Source of the DNA: Ferruginibacter paludis
GTDB lineage: Bacteria > Bacteroidota > Bacteroidia > Chitinophagales > Chitinophagaceae
DNA length: 64,000 nucleotides
NCBI RefSeq assembly: GCF_030409685.1
Contig: NZ_JAUFQJ010000024.1
Span: forward strand, 310,001 to 374,000
Direction of reading: 5' to 3'
The first letter of the stretch is position 1. Every line of letters begins with the position of its first letter. The position numbers and the translations under genes were made by a program. Shown here piece by piece: positions 32,563 through 41,235 of this stretch. The notes below the pieces were generated by a model that made no database searches, had not been told where the DNA came from, and saw nothing but the letters and a program-made list of their open reading frames with translations.

Positions 32563-33462
32563 TTATACATCACAAATCAATACAGCCTTTTTTAAACTGG
32601 CCAGTTTGTCTTTATTTTCCTTTCCTGTTGGTATAAATTCCTGCGCTGTATATCCTTTAAAACCTGTTGCTACAATGGCTTTCATAATAGCGGGATAATA
32701 TAATTCCTGTGTTTCATCAATTTCGTGCCTGCCTGGTACACCACCTGTATGATAGTGCCCGAAGTATTGATGGTTATCCTGTATGGTGCGGATCACATCA
32801 CCTTCATCAATCTGCATATGATAAATATCGTACAGCAGTTTAAAATTCTCGCTGGCTAAACGCTTGCATAATTCAACACCCCAGGCAGATTTATCACACA
32901 TATAATCTTTATGATCAATTTTACTGTTCAGCAGTTCCATCTGGATGGTAACGCCATTTTTTTCCGCCAGCGGCAAAATTTTCTGCAATCCTTCTACGCA
33001 ATTTTTTAATCCTGTTTCATCGTCCATGCCGTTGCGGCTTCCGCTAAAACAAATTACGTCTGTGTAGCCCGCCTGCTTCATTAAAGGAATAACTTCTGTG
33101 TAATCTTTAATCAATTGTTCATGAAATTTTTTATCATTGAACCCGTTAGTTAAACTAACATTGCCCCCGTGATAACACATGGAACTATACAAACCATATT
33201 TCTTCAGCGTTGGCCAATCTTTGGGACCAATTAAGTCAATGGCACCAAAGCCAATTTCTTTTACCGCCTGGCATAATTCCTCCAGCGGTACAGATCCATA
33301 ACACCATTGGCAAACAGAGTGGTTGATATTTCCTTTTAATTTCATGAGGCCTGTATCGTTTTTAGTTTCTGCAGCACATGCATTTAATATAGAAGACGCT
33401 CCCACAGCCACTGAACCTGCCAGCAGATTTTTTATAACTGCACGTCTGTTTTGTGTTGACAT
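32563..33462 (-). CDS. Hydroxypyruvate isomerase-like TIM-barrel protein, Tat-exported
   Basis: I start at the ATG at 33462 (MSTQNRRAVIKNLLAGSVAV), which gives a Tat-type signal with a lipobox-like LNAC; the longer frame overlaps nothing useful. The 299-residue product has a xylose-isomerase-like barrel resembling hydroxypyruvate isomerase: HSVCQWCYGSVPLEELCQAV at the start. Metal-site residues are in TIQMELLNSKIDHKDYMC, LLYDIYHMQIDEGDVIRTI, GHYHTGGVPGRHEIDE and FKGYTAQEFIPTG. The genes on both sides are carbohydrate functions, so it likely isomerises or hydrates a sugar derivative in the periplasm. It is 22 bp after the transporter gene, in one operon. Confidence 0.86.
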   Translation of the reverse strand: MSTQNRRAVIKNLLAGSVAVGASSILNACAAETKNDTGLMKLKGNINHSVCQWCYGSVPLEELCQAVKEIGFGAIDLIGPKDWPTLKKYGLYSSMCYHGGNVSLTNGFNDKKFHEQLIKDYTEVIPLMKQAGYTDVICFSGSRNGMDDETGLKNCVEGLQKILPLAEKNGVTIQMELLNSKIDHKDYMCDKSAWGVELCKRLASENFKLLYDIYHMQIDEGDVIRTIQDNHQYFGHYHTGGVPGRHEIDETQELYYPAIMKAIVATGFKGYTAQEFIPTGKENKDKLASLKKAVLICDV

Positions 33463-33484
33463 AAAGATAATTGTATAAGGTGAT

Positions 33485-34780
33485 TTAATATGCAGGCTGA
33501 ACCGCAACTTTTTTCTTTGAACGCATGTAGAAGAACAGACCGGCAAATGCAATAATTAATATAATAGGAATTACCAGGGTTACATTGATGATAGCGGGAC
33601 CGGCAGCGGCTTTCGCATCGTTGAGTGCGGTAGCCATTGCGGGTGTTGCATCTGGTGCAGAATAAGCACTTACAGAAGCTCCGGCGGGTAACTTTTCAGC
33701 AACCAGCCTGTCATAATATCCACCCATAAAAATCATGTAAATAGAAACCGCAAACATGCCGGCGCCTCCCATCAGGTTCATGCCTACAGCTCCGGTCTTG
33801 GGTAAATTTTCAGAAACAAATCCAAGCATCGTTGGCCAGAAATAACAAACACCGATACCAAATATCAATGCACCAACAAATAGCATATTACCGGTTGAAT
33901 GACCCAAAAGATATAAACCCAGTGCACCGAAAATAGCAGAAAACAATAACACACCAGAGGGCGAAAGGCGATGAACAACCGGACCTGCAAAAGCACGTCC
34001 CAGCACCATCACACCCGTTTCAATGGTCAATAAAAGCAAGGCGTTATCACTAACATTTTTTAACAATACATCAATCCACTGACCGGTGAATAATTCTGTA
34101 ATGGCCGTACCGAACATCAAAATAATCATCAGGAAAAATAATGGATTGATCAATGCGCCATACATTTCAGAAGTGGATACGCCACTTGAAACCCTTTCGG
34201 TAACAGGAAAGTCCAGTTTACTAAACAGGTAACCATAAATGATAGTAGGAATAAGCATTACTGCAACCAGTATCTGCCAGTTGGCCATGTACAATGTGTC
34301 TGGAATGTGTACTCCAAAAAAACGAACGATCAATGTTCCAATTACAATTCCACCAGGAAACCACAAGTGAAAATAATTGAGCCGGGTAGTTTTATTTTCC
34401 GGATAAAGGCTTGCTACCAGAGGATTACAAGCGGCTTCAACCAGTCCGTTTCCAAGGCCAATTAATAAGGTAGAGAAAAAAAGTGTCCAGAAGCCGGTTG
34501 CGAAAACCGTTAATAAAATACCGGCCAAATGAAATATACCTGCACCTACCAATAACTTTTTCATCCCAATAATATCAACTATAAATCCGCCTATAATAAT
34601 AGCCAGCGGAAAGCCCCAGAAAGCGGTACTTGTGATAATACCGGCATCTTCCTGGGTAAGTCCAAAACTATGTTTCCACGTGTCTAATAAGCCGGCCCTT
34701 ATGCCGAAAGAAAGTGAGGTTACCAACAAAGCCATACAACTGGCTACAAATAATTTATTCCGCTGAATAGAGGCAGGCAT
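33485..34780 (-). CDS. MFS sugar transporter
   Basis: The 431-residue transporter has 12 hydrophobic segments. It starts at the ATG at 34780 (MPASIQRNKLFVASCMALLV); the longer frame begins with TTG. The N-terminal half shows GIRAGLLDTWKHSFGLTQED and FWGFPLAIIIGGFIVDIIGM, the MFS loop 2-3 motif, and GLGNGLVEAACNPLVASLYP, as in FucP/nucleoside-type and related sugar porters. An extended loop with GYYDRLVAEKLPAGASVSAY lies before the last segment. As first gene of the minus arm it probably imports the product of periplasmic keto-sugar processing. Substrate not known. Confidence 0.85.
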   Translation of the reverse strand: MPASIQRNKLFVASCMALLVTSLSFGIRAGLLDTWKHSFGLTQEDAGIITSTAFWGFPLAIIIGGFIVDIIGMKKLLVGAGIFHLAGILLTVFATGFWTLFFSTLLIGLGNGLVEAACNPLVASLYPENKTTRLNYFHLWFPGGIVIGTLIVRFFGVHIPDTLYMANWQILVAVMLIPTIIYGYLFSKLDFPVTERVSSGVSTSEMYGALINPLFFLMIILMFGTAITELFTGQWIDVLLKNVSDNALLLLTIETGVMVLGRAFAGPVVHRLSPSGVLLFSAIFGALGLYLLGHSTGNMLFVGALIFGIGVCYFWPTMLGFVSENLPKTGAVGMNLMGGAGMFAVSIYMIFMGGYYDRLVAEKLPAGASVSAYSAPDATPAMATALNDAKAAAGPAIINVTLVIPIILIIAFAGLFFYMRSKKKVAVQPAY

Positions 34781-35139
34781 AATCGTTAAGTTTTTTTTAA
34801 GCAATGAGTTGACAAGGTATGAATTTATCTAAATAAAAAATCGAATGGCTAATAAAAATATATCGTTTTGATATTTTACCCATATTTTATAAATATCGTC
34901 TCCCGCATTTCCGAAGCCCTTAAAATTAATTTTTAAGAAGATGAATTTTTAGCCTGATTGCCTTTTACCTTTAAGGCACCAAATCACTTTATTTTTAATT
35001 CAGGCAGCTGGTTATCTGTTAAAATAAAATGATAATTTAGCCTTCCCGAAAAAACGATATGTGTTGCATTTTTTACTCCATGTATTCATTTCAACAACGA
35101 TGCTTTAAAAACAATCAACCACTTATAATTATAAACAAC
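34781..35139. other. Divergent intergenic region between the two carbohydrate arms
   Basis: This 360-bp AT-rich region separates the minus-strand transporter operon from the plus-strand Gfo/Idh operon and must hold both promoters. The best plus-strand candidate is TAATTTAG near 35034, one base off the -7 consensus. On the minus strand I find no clean match. Short palindromic AT stretches (such as TTAAAATTAATTTTTAA) are present. No coding sequence is supported. Confidence 0.5.
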
Positions 35140-36306
35140 ATGAACAGAAAACTACGGATGGGAATGATCGGTGGCGGCAAGGATGCTTTTATCGGCGCCA
35201 TACACCGCTTCGCCTCTAACATGGACGGACTGATAGAACTGGCTGCCGGTGCACTGAGTATTAACCCGGATATTGCCCGAGAATCAGGTGAAATGCTCTT
35301 CTTACCAAAAGAAAGAACGTACCTGACTTACGATGAACTGATAAAAAAAGAAAGCGAACTGCCCGCCGATAAGCGGATTGATTTTGTAACCATCGTTACT
35401 CCCAACTTTGCACACTTTGCACCGGCCATGATGGCGCTTGACCATGGTTTTCATGTAGTAATAGAAAAACCCATTGCCTTTACTTTAGATGAAGCAAAAC
35501 AACTGAAAGCCAAGGTAGAGGAAACCGGTCTTACGCTTTGTTTAACGCATACTTACTCCGGTTACCCGATGGTAAAGCAGGCAAAAGCCATGGTTGCAGA
35601 AGGTACTTTGGGAAAAATCAGAAAGGTATGGGTAGAATACCCGCAGGGATGGCTAAGTAAGTTGAGTGAGAGAGAAGGCAACGCACAGGCCGCGTGGAGA
35701 ACTGACCCAAGCAAAAGCGGTAAGAGTGGTTGCATGGGCGATATCGGTACGCATGCAGCTCACCTGGCTGAATACATTACCGGCTTACAGATAACAAAAA
35801 TATGTGCTGATCTAAGCATCCTCGTTGATGGCCGTGCACTGGATGATGATGGCAATGTATTGCTGAAATTCAGTAACGGTGCAGCCGGTGTTTTAATGGC
35901 ATCGCAGGTTGCAGCCGGCGAAGAGAATGCTTTGAAAATAAGGGTGTATGGAGAGAAAGGTGGCTTAGAGTGGGCACAACACGAACCCAATACCCTGCTG
36001 GCAAAATGGCTTGATCAGCCAACACAGATTTTGAGGGCCGGCGGCAATTACCCGGGTCTTTCAAGCTTTGCAAAAAATAGTTGCCGTACGCCGGGCGGGC
36101 ATCCGGAGGGTTACCTGGAAGCATTTGCCAACATCTACCGCAATTTTGCTCAAACATTATCTGCCAAAATTGATGGAACAACTCCTTCAAAAGAAGCACT
36201 GGATTTTCCATCAGTTGAAGATGGCATCAGGGGCATGGCATTTATAGATAACGTGGTAGCATCATCCCAGTCTGATAAAAAATGGTACGATCACATAGTA
36301 AATTAA
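35140..36306 (+). CDS. Gfo/Idh/MocA family oxidoreductase
   Basis: I start at the ATG at 35140 (MNRKLRMGMIGGGKDAFIGA); a longer frame upstream has no family resemblance. The 388-residue NAD(P)-binding protein has the Rossmann GMIGGGKDAF, the lysine motif HVVIEKPIAFTLDEAKQLKA and the C-terminal domain with MGDIGTHAAHLAEYITGLQI, which supplies the catalytic His/Asp. No signal peptide, so it is cytoplasmic. Members oxidise C3 or other hydroxyls of sugars and inositols. First gene of the plus arm; the next gene is a TIM-barrel epimerase, a pair typical of sugar/inositol and 3-keto-glycoside pathways. Confidence 0.88.
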   Translation: MNRKLRMGMIGGGKDAFIGAIHRFASNMDGLIELAAGALSINPDIARESGEMLFLPKERTYLTYDELIKKESELPADKRIDFVTIVTPNFAHFAPAMMALDHGFHVVIEKPIAFTLDEAKQLKAKVEETGLTLCLTHTYSGYPMVKQAKAMVAEGTLGKIRKVWVEYPQGWLSKLSEREGNAQAAWRTDPSKSGKSGCMGDIGTHAAHLAEYITGLQITKICADLSILVDGRALDDDGNVLLKFSNGAAGVLMASQVAAGEENALKIRVYGEKGGLEWAQHEPNTLLAKWLDQPTQILRAGGNYPGLSSFAKNSCRTPGGHPEGYLEAFANIYRNFAQTLSAKIDGTTPSKEALDFPSVEDGIRGMAFIDNVVASSQSDKKWYDHIVN

Positions 36307-36420
36307 TTCTCTGCTAATTTTTCTCACAAAGAACAAAGAGAAGACCACGGCCACAGCGTTCCAAAAGCTTTGTGTACTTTGTTTCCGTTGCGTTCGTTGT
36401 GTGGAATAAAATAAAAAATT

Positions 36421-37476
36421 ATGACAACAGTAAAAGGGCCCGGAATTTTTTTAGCGCAATTTATGGGAGATGCAGCTCCGTTTAATTCGCTGGAAAGCAT
36501 TTGTAAATGGGCAAAAAGTATTGGCTTTGTAGGCGTACAAATTCCCAGCTGGGATGGCCGCCTTATTGACCTGCAGAAAGCTGCTGAAAGCAAAACATAC
36601 TGTGATGAAATAAAAGGAATCATCAACGGCTGCGGACTGGAAATAACCGAATTGTCCAGCCATTTACAAGGCCAGCTGGTAGCAGTAAATCCTGCGTACG
36701 ACGCCCTGTTTGATGGCTTTGCGCCGGAAGCTTACCGCAATAATCCAAAAGCAAGAACAGAATGGGCTGTGCAACAATTAAAGTACGCCGCCATTGCTTC
36801 TAAAAACCTGGGATTGAGTGCCCATGCTACTTTCAGCGGTGCTTTGTTATGGCATACAGTATATCCCTGGCCGCAGCGCCCGGCCGGCCTGGTAGAAACC
36901 GGTTTTAACGAACTGGCAAAAAGATGGTTGCCCATATTGAATCATTTTGATGAACACGGCGTTGATCTCTGTTACGAAATTCATCCCGGTGAAGATTTAC
37001 ATGACGGCGTGAGTTATGAAATGTTTCTTGAAAAAGTAAACAATCATTCAAGGGCTTGCCTGTTGTATGATCCGTCGCATTTTGTTCTGCAATGCCTTGA
37101 TTATTTAACCTACATAGATTACTACCACGAGCGCATAAAAATGTTCCATGTAAAGGATGCTGAGTTTAACCCGACCGGCAAACAAGGTGTTTATGGTGGT
37201 TACCAAAACTGGATCGACCGGGCAGGACGTTTCCGTTCGCTGGGAGATGGCCAGGTTGATTTTAAAGGCATCTTTAGTAAACTGGCTGGCTACGATTACA
37301 AAGGCTGGGCAGTAATGGAATGGGAATGCGCCATCAAGCATCCGGAAGAAGGCGCAAAAGAAGGATCAGTATTTATTAAAGACCATATCATCCGGGTTAC
37401 AGAACGGGCGTTCGACGATTTTGCCAACACTGGCAGCAACGAAAAATTTAACCGCACTGTTTTAGGATTAGAGTAG
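36421..37476 (+). CDS. Sugar phosphate isomerase/epimerase (TIM barrel)
   Basis: The 351-residue cytoplasmic TIM barrel has the expected metal-binding residues. These are VDLCYEIHPGEDLHDGVSYE (Glu/His), CLLYDPSHFVLQCLDYL (Asp/His), RIKMFHVKDAEFNPTGKQGV (His/Asp) and WAVMEWECAIKHPEEGAK (final Glu). The start MTTVKGPGIFLAQFMGDAAP leads directly into the barrel, with no signal peptide. It follows the Gfo/Idh gene by 114 bp and is probably co-transcribed. It likely converts the keto-sugar made by that dehydrogenase, as an epimerase or hydratase; the exact substrate is not visible. Confidence 0.88.
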   Translation: MTTVKGPGIFLAQFMGDAAPFNSLESICKWAKSIGFVGVQIPSWDGRLIDLQKAAESKTYCDEIKGIINGCGLEITELSSHLQGQLVAVNPAYDALFDGFAPEAYRNNPKARTEWAVQQLKYAAIASKNLGLSAHATFSGALLWHTVYPWPQRPAGLVETGFNELAKRWLPILNHFDEHGVDLCYEIHPGEDLHDGVSYEMFLEKVNNHSRACLLYDPSHFVLQCLDYLTYIDYYHERIKMFHVKDAEFNPTGKQGVYGGYQNWIDRAGRFRSLGDGQVDFKGIFSKLAGYDYKGWAVMEWECAIKHPEEGAKEGSVFIKDHIIRVTERAFDDFANTGSNEKFNRTVLGLE

Positions 37477-37519
37477 TAATTTTATCATTCAAAAATTTAT
37501 TAAAAAAAAGCATATTCAC

Positions 37520-37933
37520 ATGAAGAAAATTATCACAATTTGTTTACTGACCGCTGGCTTTTACGCCTGCAATAATGGTGGAGGAACTGAGACGAAAACT
37601 ACAACAGCAACAACCGAACCTGCTGCTGACACTAAGACTACTGCCAAGACGGATGTTACAGATAGTCCGGATTTTGTAAAAGGGCTTGAACTGGTTAACA
37701 ACAATGATTGTAAAACCTGCCATAAAGTAGATGAAAAATTAATTGGCCCGGCCTTCAGGGATGTTGCCAATAAATACCCAAACAATCCTTCTACACTGGA
37801 TACGCTTGCTCATAAAATTATCAAAGGCGGCCAGGGCAATTGGGGTTCTATTCCAATGGCAGCACATGATAAATTATCTGTGGAAGATGCGACTGCAATG
37901 GCTAAATATGTTTTATTGCTAAAAAATAATTAA
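37520..37933 (+). CDS. Lipoprotein c-type cytochrome
   Basis: The 137-residue protein has a lipoprotein signal (ITICLLTAGFYAC) and a Thr-rich linker. A single-haem cytochrome c domain follows, with CKTCHK (Cys64, Cys67, His68), LIGPAFRDVANKYP and the likely methionine ligand in GSIPMAAHDKLS. Small cytochromes of this type accept electrons from FAD-dependent GMC dehydrogenases (cytochrome c-linked glucoside 3-dehydrogenase). It lies 43 bp after the TIM barrel and 11 bp before DUF1080, in the arm opposite the three GMC genes. That supports its being their electron acceptor; a role in PQQ or other dehydrogenases is possible. Confidence 0.88.
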   Translation: MKKIITICLLTAGFYACNNGGGTETKTTTATTEPAADTKTTAKTDVTDSPDFVKGLELVNNNDCKTCHKVDEKLIGPAFRDVANKYPNNPSTLDTLAHKIIKGGQGNWGSIPMAAHDKLSVEDATAMAKYVLLLKNN

Positions 37934-37944
37934 ACCAATTGCAC

Positions 37945-38631
37945 ATGAAAATATTATTAATTTCCCTGTTGTCTTTTTTTATGGGGACTGCAAAAATCAA
38001 TACTGCGGGTAATAACCAGGGCGGCTGGAAAATGCTGTTTGATGGCAAAACAACAAAAGGATGGCATACATACGGTAAGGATGCGGTAAACGATCGCTGG
38101 AAAGTGGCTGATGGCACACTTTATATTGACAATACTATTAAAGATGGCGGCGATATTGTAACAGACGGTGAATACGACAACTTCGATTTAAAATTGGAAT
38201 GGAAGATTTCTAAAAATGGCAACAGCGGCATTATTTTCAATGTTCACGAAGACCCGACAAAATACGACGAGACTTATAAAACCGGTCCCGAAGTACAGGT
38301 ATTGGACAATGAAGGCCATCCTGACGGCAAAATTCTGAAACACCGTGCAGGCGATTTATATGATCTGATTAAAAGTTCTTCAGAGCCTGTTAAAGCACCC
38401 GGCGAATGGAATGCAGTAGAAATTATCAGCAATAAAGGCAAACTCCAAATTTTTGTAAACAGTGTAAATGTAGTAACTACTACCATGTGGGATGACAACT
38501 GGAAACAATTGATTGCAGGAAGCAAATTTAAAAACATGCCTGATTTTGGTACTTTTAAAAAAGGTAGAATTGCTTTGCAGGATCACGGTAACGCTGTTTG
38601 GTACCGAAACATTAAAATTAAACAACTATAA
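37945..38631 (+). CDS. DUF1080 protein (3-keto-disaccharide hydrolase/lyase type), copy 1
   Basis: I start at the ATG at 37945; the frame two codons earlier begins with TTG. The 228-residue product has a signal peptide (MKILLISLLSFFMGTAKINT). A concanavalin-like beta-sandwich of the DUF1080 (3-keto-disaccharide hydrolase) family follows: GWKMLFDGKTTKGWHTYGKD, VTDGEYDNFDLKLEWKISKN, GNSGIIFNVHEDP and the tail GRIALQDHGNAVWYRNIKIK. Characterised members cleave 3-keto-glycosides by hydrolysis or beta-elimination. Next to Gfo/Idh, TIM-barrel, cytochrome c and ThuA genes it is the strongest indicator of a 3-keto-glycoside route. ThuA follows after 9 bp. Confidence 0.9.
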   Translation: MKILLISLLSFFMGTAKINTAGNNQGGWKMLFDGKTTKGWHTYGKDAVNDRWKVADGTLYIDNTIKDGGDIVTDGEYDNFDLKLEWKISKNGNSGIIFNVHEDPTKYDETYKTGPEVQVLDNEGHPDGKILKHRAGDLYDLIKSSSEPVKAPGEWNAVEIISNKGKLQIFVNSVNVVTTTMWDDNWKQLIAGSKFKNMPDFGTFKKGRIALQDHGNAVWYRNIKIKQL

Positions 38632-38640
38632 AAAAATACC

Positions 38641-39396
38641 ATGACGCCTGCCATTAAAATTGCCCGTAATCTTTTTTTGCTGTGCTGCTGCATAGCTGCG
38701 GTTTCTTTCACCTTTAAAAACACTATTACTGCAAAGGTAGAAAAAGACAAGATCCTGGTTTTTTCAAAGACCAATGGGTACCGGCACGAAAGTATTGAAA
38801 CCGGTATTGAAGCCATTAAAAAGCTGGGCGCCGCCAACAACTTTGATGTAGATGCAACAGAAGATTCAACTTACCTGAATGATGCCAACTTCAAAAAATA
38901 CAAAGCCGTTGTTTTTTTATGTACTACTGGTACCGTGCTGGGTAAGCCTGAAGAACAGGCATTGCAAAATTACATTCACAACGGTGGTGGCTTTGTTGGA
39001 GTACATGCTGCAACTGATTGCGAATATGATTTTGCCTGGTATGATAAAATGATTGGAGCCAATTTTCTTTCTCATCCGAGGCAGCAGGAAGCCAAACTGA
39101 TAGTGGTTGACAACACTCACGCATCTACCAAACACCTGCCTGCCACCTGGGTTAGAAAAGATGAATGGTATAATTTTAAAAACATGAACCCGGATGTTAA
39201 AGTGTTGATTAAGATTGATGAGACAAGTTACGAGGGTGGTAAAAATGGCGATAATCATCCAATGGCCTGGTACCAGCCGTTTGAAGGAGGAAGAGTTTTT
39301 TATACAGAACTCGGTCATACTATCGAATCTTATACGGAGAAGAATTACCTGCAACATTTGTTGGGCGGTATTCAATATGCAATGGGTAAAAAATAA
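38641..39396 (+). CDS. ThuA domain protein
   Basis: The 251-residue protein has an N-terminal membrane or signal segment (NLFLLCCCIAAVSFTF) and a ThuA/GATase-like domain. The latter shows ILVFSKTNGYRHESIETGIE, NYIHNGGGFVGVHAATDCEY, HPRQQEAKLIVVDNTHASTK, HPMAWYQPFEGGRVFYTELG and HTIESYTEKNYLQHLLGGIQ. ThuA was named for trehalose use in Rhizobium, where ThuA and ThuB take part in the 3-ketotrehalose pathway. In Bacteroidota it regularly accompanies DUF1080 and Gfo/Idh genes. Activity is unproven. Last gene of the plus arm, followed by a bidirectional terminator. Confidence 0.9.
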   Translation: MTPAIKIARNLFLLCCCIAAVSFTFKNTITAKVEKDKILVFSKTNGYRHESIETGIEAIKKLGAANNFDVDATEDSTYLNDANFKKYKAVVFLCTTGTVLGKPEEQALQNYIHNGGGFVGVHAATDCEYDFAWYDKMIGANFLSHPRQQEAKLIVVDNTHASTKHLPATWVRKDEWYNFKNMNPDVKVLIKIDETSYEGGKNGDNHPMAWYQPFEGGRVFYTELGHTIESYTEKNYLQHLLGGIQYAMGKK

Positions 39397-39412
39397 AAAA
39401 ATCATCAAATGG

Positions 39413-39448
39413 AAAGAGGTAGTCCGCAAGACTACCTCTTTTTTATTT
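39413..39448. terminator. Bidirectional terminator between ThuA and DUF1080 copy 2
   Basis: Stem AAAGAGGTAGT / ACTACCTCTTT with a CCGCAAG loop, 17 bp after the ThuA stop and 18 bp beyond the stop of the convergent DUF1080 gene. Confidence 0.88.
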
Positions 39449-39465
39449 AGCAACAACTTTGACTT

Positions 39466-40236
39466 TTACAATTCTCTTACCCAAATATTACGGAAGCTGA
39501 TTGGTTCGCTTTTATCGCCATGAGCCTGCAGTTTAATGGGTGCCGGGCCATGCTTTTTATAATAAGGCGCTCCGATATATCTGGTCTCTCCTTTTAACTC
39601 ATAATTGTTCTGCACTAACACGCCATTGTGCATGGCTGTAACACGCGCCGGAGTTTTTATTGTTCCGTCATCATTAAAACGGGGAGCAGTCCAGATTATA
39701 TCATAGGCCTGCCATTCGCCAGGCTTTTTACATGCATTGGCTAATGGGATAGATTGCTTGTAAATGCTGCCGGTTTGGCCGTTTACGTAAGTAGAATTAT
39801 TATAGCAATCCAGGATCTGGATTTCATATCCATCATCACCGCGGCCAGTGCTGGCTAAAAAAATACCGCTGTTTCCGCGGGCTTGTCCTTCGCCGGTAAT
39901 GTTGGCCGGTATGCGCCATTCAATATGCAACTGGTAATCGGTAAACGATTTTTTCGTTTGAATATTACCAGTTCCTTTTTTAACTGTCAAGATATTTTTC
40001 GCAACGGTCCAGGCAGCGGCTTTAGTTGTATCATTTGTAGACGTCCATTCATCCAGGTTTTTACCATTAAATAACACGATGGCATCGGAGGGCGCATCGG
40101 CAGCAGTTTTACCCGGTGTTATTACTTTCGGAACGGGGCTGTAAAATTCAGTTGCTTTTGGGTCGCCCTGTTGTGCGAAGGAAACTGTTGTAATAGCTGC
40201 TGCACTCAACAGCATCCATGTCTTTTTTAATTTCAT
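39466..40236 (-). CDS. DUF1080 protein (3-keto-disaccharide hydrolase/lyase type), copy 2
   Basis: The 256-residue secreted protein has a signal peptide (MLLSAAAITTVSFAQ), a linker (FYSPVPKVITPGKTAADAPS) and the DUF1080 fold. The fold shows AIVLFNGKNLDEWTSTND, SFTDYQLHIEWRIPANITGE, GNSGIFLASTGRGDDGYEIQ, CKKPGEWQAYDIIWTAPRF and a final PISFRNIWVREL. It differs from copy 1 in the linker and loop lengths and belongs to the longer subgroup with the ITPGK-type N-terminus. Convergent with the plus arm, so a separate transcript. It likely acts on a related 3-keto-glycoside in the periplasm. Confidence 0.9.
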   Translation of the reverse strand: MKLKKTWMLLSAAAITTVSFAQQGDPKATEFYSPVPKVITPGKTAADAPSDAIVLFNGKNLDEWTSTNDTTKAAAWTVAKNILTVKKGTGNIQTKKSFTDYQLHIEWRIPANITGEGQARGNSGIFLASTGRGDDGYEIQILDCYNNSTYVNGQTGSIYKQSIPLANACKKPGEWQAYDIIWTAPRFNDDGTIKTPARVTAMHNGVLVQNNYELKGETRYIGAPYYKKHGPAPIKLQAHGDKSEPISFRNIWVREL

Positions 40237-40285
40237 GTGGCAATTTTAAATGGTGTTGCTTTAATTAATTTGAAAACTACGGTGA

Positions 40286-41080
40286 TTAATAATCTGAAAA
40301 ATCAGTAGGATTAAGAAAAAAGATATCGGCTTTAGAAACTGTATTCAGGTACTCCGGCATAGCAGAAATTCTTTTCCAAACACTGTCACTGCCAAAGTTT
40401 TTCCAGTGTTCGTCCCTTTCAGCCATATTGTTGAATGTAGTCATATACATCAGGTTGGGCATGTGGCTGCCGCTTAACACTTCAGCATAAAAAACAGCAT
40501 TAAAATTCAGGCGGTCAAAGAGTGTTACTTCTCCCCCATCATTAAACATTTTTACTTTCTGACGATACAATCTTTCAGTGGGGCCTTCATAGCTGCGCAG
40601 TTCATAAATTCTCTCTGTTAATGGCGCCGTTAAGGATGGCTTTTTCATATGGAGCATGTCTTTAAACGCTTTCAGCAAAGCAGTTTCCATTCTTTCAAAA
40701 GGCATTTTATCATGCGCCGCATTGGTGTAGGCAGAAGTATCATTTTTTATGAGTGACCCTGCTGTCAGTGAATTCATCAATGCCTCATATTTCTGTAATG
40801 ATGCAAAAGGTATCAATACATACAAACGTTTATCAGCAGCGGTGTCATTGTTAACACTGGTAAATACACCAATATTGTTTAATCCGCTTTTATGCAGGGC
40901 TGGCAGGTAGGTACTTTTAAGATAAGCACTCGTTACGGCAAGTTGATCTGCTGTTTTACAGTGATATATTGTAAGTTGATAATACTCACCCACGGGATCT
41001 TTCGAGGCGGGTGTAAAACTGCTGTTCAGTAAAAGAAAGGCAAGTAAAAATGTTACGGGAAGCAATGATTGTTTTTTCAT
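40286..41080 (-). CDS. NIPSNAP family protein, secreted
   Basis: The 264-residue protein has a signal peptide (LPVTFLLAFLLLNSSFT) and two ferredoxin-like NIPSNAP halves. The first is YYQLTIYHCKTADQLAVTSA and the second IYELRSYEGPTERLYRQKVK, followed by NAVFYAEVLSGSHMPNLMYM and AERDEHWKNFGSDSVWKRIS. The second half matches the canonical NIPSNAP pattern best. Function is unknown; the family is related to dimeric alpha/beta-barrel monooxygenases. It is 49 bp upstream of the second DUF1080 gene on the same strand and probably in its operon. Its recurrence near sugar-oxidation genes in Bacteroidota suggests a link, by inference. Confidence 0.82.
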   Translation of the reverse strand: MKKQSLLPVTFLLAFLLLNSSFTPASKDPVGEYYQLTIYHCKTADQLAVTSAYLKSTYLPALHKSGLNNIGVFTSVNNDTAADKRLYVLIPFASLQKYEALMNSLTAGSLIKNDTSAYTNAAHDKMPFERMETALLKAFKDMLHMKKPSLTAPLTERIYELRSYEGPTERLYRQKVKMFNDGGEVTLFDRLNFNAVFYAEVLSGSHMPNLMYMTTFNNMAERDEHWKNFGSDSVWKRISAMPEYLNTVSKADIFFLNPTDFSDY

Positions 41081-41235
41081 GTGTTGAATAAAGTGGTTGT
41101 TAATGAATGAATAAAAAAGGAAAGGTATGTTTAAATTCCGATGTTCATTTGATGGATAATGGGTACAATTTGCTGAAAAAATGTTAACTCAATTAAGGTA
41201 TATAAAAGATTACGACATGATGTGAATTAAAAAAA

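Noticed and set aside
36307..36420. CAAAG-rich gap between the Gfo/Idh and TIM-barrel genes as a promoter
   Set aside because: TACTTTG is one base short of the TAnnTTTG consensus and no -33 element is in place.
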